A stretch of DNA of 64,000 nt from Allium sativum (Eukaryota; Streptophyta; Magnoliopsida; Asparagales; Amaryllidaceae), in contig CM060911.1 of NCBI GenBank assembly GCA_030737875.1, positions 110,216,625 through 110,280,624 on the forward strand. The letters are read 5' to 3'. A program made the translations under genes and the position numbers. This document shows, one piece after another, positions 57,770 through 64,000 of the stretch (the stretch's first letter is position 1; each line of letters starts with the position of its first letter). A model generated the notes under the pieces. It did not search any database, was not told the origin of the DNA, and worked only from the letters and a program-made list of their open reading frames with translations.

Positions 57770-58775
57770 CCTCTGAATATATCCGGGCTGAAGACAAGCA
57801 TGACAAAGATTATTGCAGGGTGAATAAGTTGGCGGGGCATGGGCTTTAGGAGGGTTAGGATAGCTATTGGAGTAATGCCCCTTTTGCTGACAGTTGTAAC
57901 AAAGGATATTCTAAAGACCAGGGGGTGGTCTCTAAGAATGATATCTTACTCCTTGCACGTTCTGCTGCTTCTTTTGCTGCCAAAACCTTGCTTTCCTCTT
58001 CTTTGAATTGCTGGATGGTCCCTGAGATGGTGGCACATGAGCAACTTGCTTTCGTTTGAGATTTGGAGAATTCTCAAGTCTAATGGAATAGTTCATAAGC
58101 TCTGAGAAGGGCTGATTAAGATAGTTCATCAAATGTTCGTAGAATTCCAGACGTGCAAAAAGTATAAACTTCTCATTCCTCTGGAATGATGTCCCGATCA
58201 AGTTTGGACCAAATTTGGAAAGCTCATCAAATTTCCTCTCATATTCCGCAAAAGTCATGTTTCCTTGCTTAATATCCATAAATTCTCGATACAATTGGGA
58301 TTTTCCGGACTTAGGCATCCATTTGGTTACAAAAGCATCCCTAAAATTTCAAACTTAAGATAGATTCAAAGGAGAAAGATATGGAGAAAAATAAGATTTC
58401 ACTTAAGATATACTAAAACTGCTACCATGTAAAGTCGGTCTCAGTCGAATGAGTAGCGAAAGATTCCCACCAATTCCTTGCGGTATCCTTAAGCTGCCAA
58501 GCGGCCATCTGAAGCTTCTGTGCATCGGTAATCTCTAAGCCAGAAAATATCCTTTCCAATTCATCCAACCATTTCTGGGCTTCGATGACCGACTCAGAAC
58601 CCGAAAACTTAACGCCTCCCAGGTGAGTGTACTCCTTACAAAGCTTGGTAAACCTAACAGGTTGAGATGGCTGGGCTGGCACGACTGGTGGCTCAGGCTC
58701 TACTGGGTGACCTCCATGACCCCTACCTCGGCCTCTAGCGGCATTATGTTTGGTAGCCATCTGGAACATTCAAAC
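57770..58775 (-). pseudogene. gag: Tekay gag, with an intron-like interruption
   Basis: The N-terminal piece, 58769-58422, begins MFQMATKHNAARGRGRG and includes WLDELERIFSGLEI and WQLKDTARNWWESF. A 95-bp segment bounded by GT and AG (58435-58341) follows; skipping it restores the frame exactly as DFT-W-DAFVTKWMPK. The second piece, to 57932, contains IKQGNMTFAEYERKFDEL. After a stop, a zinc knuckle CYNCQQKGHYSNSYP (last Cys is Tyr) lies near 57905-57860, then CHACLQPGYIQRNCP. The protein forms the virus-like particle. Confidence 0.8.
58341..58435 (-). other. Candidate spliceosomal intron inside Tekay gag
   Basis: On the minus strand it begins GTAGCAGTTTTAG and ends GAAATTTTAG, is AT-rich and 95 bp long, and interrupts a Trp codon in phase 2. 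Removal gives an uninterrupted gag that matches the family layout on both sides. It could instead be a small insertion that happens to look like an intron. Confidence 0.5.
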
Positions 58776-58956
58776 AAGGCTAAGGATTGACTCAAATCGA
58801 AATTTATAATTAAAATACTTGTACTTTTTTAAAATACGCTCTTTCGCTAAGATTTGATTCTGATACTGATTTTACTCATTCTAAGACGTTTCCACCCTAT
58901 CTCTACTGAGTTATTTACCTCAACAACTAAGGTTAAACCTCGCTCTGATACCAACT

Positions 58957-60415
58957 TGTAATGACCCACTATTTCAGACATTTCAAATCGATAATAAACC
59001 ACACATGTTAGACCTGAATTTGCTCAAAACAGTGAATTGTTATTTTAACTATTAAGGTAAATACAAATCAGAACACAAAATCACAGACATAGAAACAAAG
59101 TATCTAGCAGCGGAAACATAATAGTACATAGGTTCATACATGATACATGATACATATAAGTACTTAATGATTCGTAAGCTCATACAAAAGATAGAGTACA
59201 TATAGATAACTAATAATAACCTGGATAACTTAGATAACTAGATAGCTAATAACTGAAGGTGGTCCAAAAGATGCAAAACTCCTAGATGCGTCACGAACGA
59301 CTGATATGCTCAAGCTGACCCAAGCATAAAGTCAAAGAAACAATACACTCGGGTCAGGACTAATATTCTCATATAAGTGAATCAACACAAATGACATGTT
59401 CATAGAAATGTACAGTAACATAAAGGATATTTGGGATTTCCATCCTATAAGGATATGTGAAGCTAATACATAAATAGTACGCTATTATGATAATGTCTAT
59501 TCAGTAAAGTAAATATAATGAAAAAAGCGTAAGCAGAGGTACCATATTACCCTCACGCAGTTTATAGGCATCATAGCCTATACAGTACTGTAAATTTACC
59601 GCACTGGTGTTATCAGAGGGTACTCAATAGAAAGCAATACTAAATCAAAATTGTATGAAGCTCGCTTAGGAAAATATGACAAGGCACTCGAGGTAATACC
59701 CAAGGTAGGAGTCTACCAGTTGCACTCCCGGACCGGTGGTAACGCATAGCAGCCACTACCGCCCACCTCGGAACACACTCCCAAATCAAAAGGGGTACTC
59801 CAAATCATCGACATAGTCATAGAAATGGTATCAGAGAAGCGTGTCTGATCAGAGGTGCGACCTAAATTAGTTACGGTATAGCTCCTGTTTTAGTCATTTT
59901 AATTATGACCGAAAGGTCAAGGCTATTTCGTTATCGTTCGCCTTCGTCAATACAGTAATTGCCTCCAAGTCATCATGTTTCGTTCTGGATACGTCATCAC
60001 GTACACAGTTATTAAAGTGGCATCGGCACTGGCAGAGAGTATGCCACTTACTGGCTCCAGTCTCTTTAACAACCAGCGCTTACATTTTCCTACACCGGGG
60101 TCGTTGGTTTAAAAATCATATTTCAGATAATCAATTTATTTAGGTATTTTCCAAAATCGCTTACTCAATTAAATTATCCTTGGTTCGATTAAATTTCAAA
60201 TCCGACACTCATAATCATCTTTGTCACACACTTGGTTCGAAGTTCAACTTCCATAAATATAGTTAATGCTTGAAAATTTTCAACCCTTTGGATTCTCTAG
60301 ACTGGATTGGACGTAGGTTCTATTTGAAGTCATAGAATATATATTTAAAATAGTTAAGTTTGAAAATAGTGTATATATATATATTAAGTTGAAAATGATG
60401 TATATACATACATAC

Positions 60416-60463
<48 letters not shown>

Positions 60464-61777
60464 GAAACCCACTATAAATCCATATAGTTAAAGTAACCAG
60501 ATTATTTACAAAGGAAGATTTACAAAATCAAATATTCTCAAGGTTAAACGATTTTCCCCAAACCATTTTAACTTGCATTTCACATTTCCTTTCCACATGG
60601 TAAATTCTCAACCAGCTTCATCACTAGTTGTTAATCAAAAATGATGACTTGTTAAATCTCCATTTTTTAATAAAACCCATTTTCATCATGACTTAAGCAA
60701 ATTTCTTTTATACTTGAAATTTAACAAATTTCTTTTATACTTGAAATTTAACAAATTTCTTTTTGACTAAAATCCTTCTTGCAATAAATGGCGAAAATCA
60801 TTTGCCAAGTCGTACATTAACATATGTTCCAAACGTTTAAACCAATCTTTGCAAATTCTTTATATTGAATGATACTAGGTTTAAATTTTCATATTTTCAA
60901 ATTTTAGTCGCATTAAGTACTGAGTTTATGAAAAATTCATTTAAAACAAATTTAACCTTAAGTGTTAATTTCATATAATCACTCTAAAACTTATTTACAT
61001 ACAAATTTGGATTTCCAATTTTTTTAAAACCATTTCCTTTTATGTTTCATATGCTATAGGAAAACTTTATAAAAATCCATTTAAAAAATTGCTATAATAT
61101 TTTAAAATAACTTTACTGACCACGGTGTCCATATATTATTTTCTATCCTACAGTCAAGTGGTATGGATATTTATTATTTCAATCCGTTCTTTTAAAATAT
61201 TCGAATCCCGGGTATGTATCATTTCAACCTGCATCTCAACTCGATTCAAATATACAGGAGTTTGGGTATTTATCATTTCAACCCGTGATGGTTTCTAATC
61301 TAGGGAAACTTGTATGGTGAGAAAATAAACATAGCATGTCAAGCATACATCCATATTGTGTCATCTGAGATAACAGTGTGTGCGTCGCACGTGTACAATC
61401 ACAAAGAAACAAATCTAGAACACCCTAACATTTCATTCAACATTCCAAACTTTTAATTCACTTAATAATCAATTAGTCGCAAGTGAGAAAACTCACCTGT
61501 CATGGAAAACAATAAAAACACGGGCGAGCAAACAATGATGATGCTAACGATGGTCAAAGCAGGATATCAACAACCTAAATTCAAACGGTGAAATTTAATA
61601 CGCAAAGATCTCCAAAAATAGAGCACCCCTAAACTATTCAAAATATGTTTCCACCGGACATGCCGCAAAGAAATAGACAACATATTTTTATTTTCTGGGT
61701 ACACTTGCTTACAATTGCACCTAAGTTTTGTGCTCTAACATTACAGCTAAGACAAGACTCACGCATGCAACTATTGT
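58957..61777 (-). repeat. 5' LTR of the Tekay element, interrupted at 61778
   Basis: It aligns along its length with 50433-53161 and stops matching after CAACTATTGT (61777). The remaining 1.2 kb seen in the other LTR is missing from the window, as expected if another element has inserted. An AT microsatellite expansion lies at about 60421-60460. Confidence 0.88.
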
Positions 61778-62640
61778 TGTAGTGTCCTGAATTTCCGGTA
61801 CCCTTTGAGCTGACCAAATAGCACAAGTCCAACCCAAATTGCACTGGAAACCAGAAAACTAATGGAAAGAAAACAGAGGGTGAGAATAGATAAGATAGAA
61901 ACTTAAAATAGAAGAAGAAGAAGAACATACAACATCAGAGTAAACACGAATCTCACAGTGGAACGAATAAATATATTTCATAACATAACTTTGAAATAAA
62001 GCAGTATCCTTATACTATACCATTTTTAGACTATAACATTTACAACACAGCGGAAATAACAATCTATATAATCATTAAGCCTCCTGCTCCAGCTCTTCAA
62101 GTATCTGTAAATCCCGACTACTTGACTGCCCGTACAAAATTGCGCACCCAAGAGGTTAGTGAAAACAAAACTAAATAAACTATGGGTCAGTCATGTGACT
62201 GGTGTGAGCAAACTCAAATCATTTGTTTAACTTTTAAAAAATCCTTTTGAAACAAAGGATAATCGTAAGACCGATCCACACATAAACACGGATGGTTTTT
62301 ACCTTATGATAACCCAAAATATTTTTCCAAAACAATACTTGTCTGATATTATAATAATGTCTAGACCAAGTAAATAGAAATCTAGTAGAACGCTTTCATC
62401 TCACGTTCTACATATATAATATACAATCAAAACCGCGGGCTCTTATTGGGGAACTGATTTCCAACTATAACAAGGTATGGAACCACCTTCCGATTAGTGT
62501 ACTCTAGAAGCGATGCACCAGATTCAACAAGAACATCTTGTAACTCGGCCATACATGACCGGCCATTCATTTCGCTTGAATGTTCTGAATATATTATCAC
62601 CTTGCAGTTGGTATACCAACATAACCGTTCCCGGGAGATA
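61778..62640 (-). mobile_element. LTR of a further Tekay-like element (left edge only)
   Basis: It starts TGTAGTGTCCTGAATTTCCGG directly after the Tekay LTR; the expected target duplication is ATTGT (61773-61777). Blocks such as ACAGCGGAAATAAC near 62046 resemble the TAGCGGAAACATAA of the 50433 LTR in the same orientation, which suggests a related LTR family on the minus strand. The LTR end and element body are not identified. Confidence 0.5.
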
Positions 62641-64000
62641 CAGAATTGAAAGATGTAACAAGTATGAATATTCTCTAGATGGTGTCACTAATCCAGTTAC
62701 GGAGATCGAGCATGATGATGGAGAATCATCTGATTTGGATTCAGAAAAGAAGTTTGAGATGAAGCTCCGTTATAGACCAACTCTAACTATGGAGAAGGGG
62801 AAGAGAAGGGCTAGCGGAAGTGGAAGTTCCAAAAGAGGAAGAGAAGTGAATCCAAGGGTAAATTTCTAGGGAAGAATTCTAAGAAGAATAAATAAAGCGA
62901 TTGTTTAAAGTAACCTCTTGGTAGATTGAATATGTTTCCTTTATTTAGTCATAGCTTGTGCGAGTACGACCCTCGCTTTTGAATTTTTTACAATAAGACC
63001 TGTATGGTTATCTCATTTGGTAAATAAAAGTGTGATCCCTCTTATTTTGTGTGAATTTTATCTAGGTGTTCGAGCTATTGTACACTTTCCATTGATGTAT
63101 TGGTATGCCATAACCTATTGCTATACTTAAATTTGATCTATCATTTCGAATTTCACCCTCTATACGTTATTTTGGTCGTGAACTCAAGTCATGTGAAGTT
63201 TGAAATTGTAAACTCCACTCTTGAGGCCTCCTTTCTAACATTAATCTCAAGTCGTGTGGAATTCAAAATTAGGACTCCATTCTCAAGACCTCCTTTCAAT
63301 CCTTGGTCCTAAGTCACGAGAAGCTTAAAATTTGGCGTCATCATCATCCCTTTATACTCACTTGTTGTCGACTCAGGTTTGAGTGGTGGACACTATTGAT
63401 TCATCCTTTATACTATCTCATCCTTTCGTTCATGTTAGAGTTATGGGCGACGTCTGTTTTCCAATTTATACTCAAATACAAGCTCTAAGGATCAGAGTTG
63501 ACTAAGCGAACGGTCGATATCACGTTAACCTGGCCTGGAGCGGCCGCCACCAATTTCGTAGACTAAGTGTTGGTGGTCGGACACTCACCGTGAGTTGTCC
63601 ATACTTGACTTTGTCATTTGTTCAAAGCTCGAGTTAGTTCATGGATGGTTGGAACACACTCGTTTGATTGGAGTCCGGTGAGGGACTTAGAGTGGTGAAC
63701 CGATGCCAGGCTCTGAGGCACTATTCAGTGCGTTGCGTTCATGTACGAAAGTCGATCATATCTAAGCTAATATATTGGCTAAGGGAAATTTATCGAAAGC
63801 GTGATTCAGCGAGTAAATAGATGAACCACATTTGACTTGCACTTTGTTTGATCGATTGGAAGCAATGTCAACGACCAAGCTCCTAAATATGCTTAAGAGT
63901 AAGCGGGTCATGCCGTGTCCATCAGACTCATGGTTTGTTTGGTATATTAAGAAGGCATGTCAACAAATAAACTCTTACGCGCACCGGAGCGTGTATATAT
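62641..64000. other. Right-edge sequence, unassigned
   Basis: A plus-strand frame (62513-62869) has a basic, Ser/Gly-rich tail (GKRRASGSGSSKRGREVNPR) reminiscent of gag linkers, but no domain I can name. At about 63180-63335 a unit of roughly 65 bp starting near CTCAAGTCATGTGAAG is repeated two and a half times with changes. The rest to 64000 shows no gene. Confidence 0.4.

Larger units (their letters stand above)
50433..61777 (-). mobile_element. Ty3/gypsy chromovirus, Tekay/Del lineage, long LTRs, broken frames
   Basis: The 3' LTR is 50433-54341 (3909 bp), and the 5' LTR begins at 58957 and is cut at 61777. Minus-strand gag, protease, RT, RNase H, integrase and a C-terminal chromodomain lie between. 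On the minus strand the polypurine tract GTGGGGGAGGA (54342-54352) precedes TGTAACGATC. TTGGTATCAGAGCG (58942-58955) is the initiator-Met-tRNA site. LTRs nearly 4 kb long and the chromodomain fit Tekay. The two LTRs differ by roughly 5-10% by eye, so this is an old insertion. The left target site is ACCGG (50428-50432); its partner is out of view. Confidence 0.9.

Noticed and set aside
63540..63547. GCGGCCGC (NotI site) as a sign of vector sequence
   Set aside because: A single rare-cutter site with no adjoining vector or adaptor sequence; chance is enough.

Overview
This is plant nuclear DNA, almost certainly from a eudicot. It is AT-rich, dominated by plant-lineage retrotransposons (Tat, Tekay and copia) and CACTA-type DNA transposons stacked inside one another. 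It contains one recognisable host gene with the classic four-exon layout of the FLOWERING LOCUS T (FT) family. I cannot name the species from the sequence.

Layout. (1) 1-21880 is a nested stack. A large, non-coding Tekay-like LTR element (plus strand; LTR about 5 kb; internal part 6879-8570 only) was hit twice: by a minus-strand Tat element in its 5' LTR (1-6558, running off the left edge) and by a plus-strand non-autonomous Tat-like element in its 3' LTR (11858-20183, target duplication AATAT on both sides). A long foldback element (9878-10250) and AT/GT microsatellites also lie in that 3' LTR. (2) 21881-24236 is unassigned flank with an array of hairpin-forming repeats and a small broken coding-like stretch. 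(3) 24237-29431 is a complete Ty1/copia element with identical 182-bp LTRs, a matching ATACA target duplication and one uninterrupted 1462-codon gag-pol frame: the youngest and apparently most intact mobile element here. (4) 29432-34979 is the host island: about 2.4 kb of upstream sequence and an FT-like gene (exons 31848-32039, 32825-32886, 33712-33752, 33822-34042; 171 aa), with a possible optional fifth exon at 34407-34428. (5) 34980-35873 is an old minus-strand copia remnant. (6) From 35874 a CACTA transposon (minus-strand TNPA-like and TNP2-like genes) has been invaded by a minus-strand copia element (36925-46002, target duplication ATATC), a short terminal-inverted-repeat element (49614-50362) and a Tekay chromovirus with 3.9-kb LTRs (50433-61777). 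The 5' LTR of that Tekay is itself cut at 61778 by another LTR that runs on toward the right edge.

How the parts relate. The FT-like protein keeps the Tyr and Gln that mark FT-type (flower-promoting) members and the residues known to contact 14-3-3 proteins. The young copia upstream is in the same orientation, so its 3' LTR promoter points toward FT. Several elements (the non-autonomous Tat-like one, the Tekay-like one without coding capacity, and the copia at 36925 with near-identical LTRs but a decayed pol lacking most of RT) look mobilised in trans. All alignments were done by eye; percentages and lineage names are estimates.
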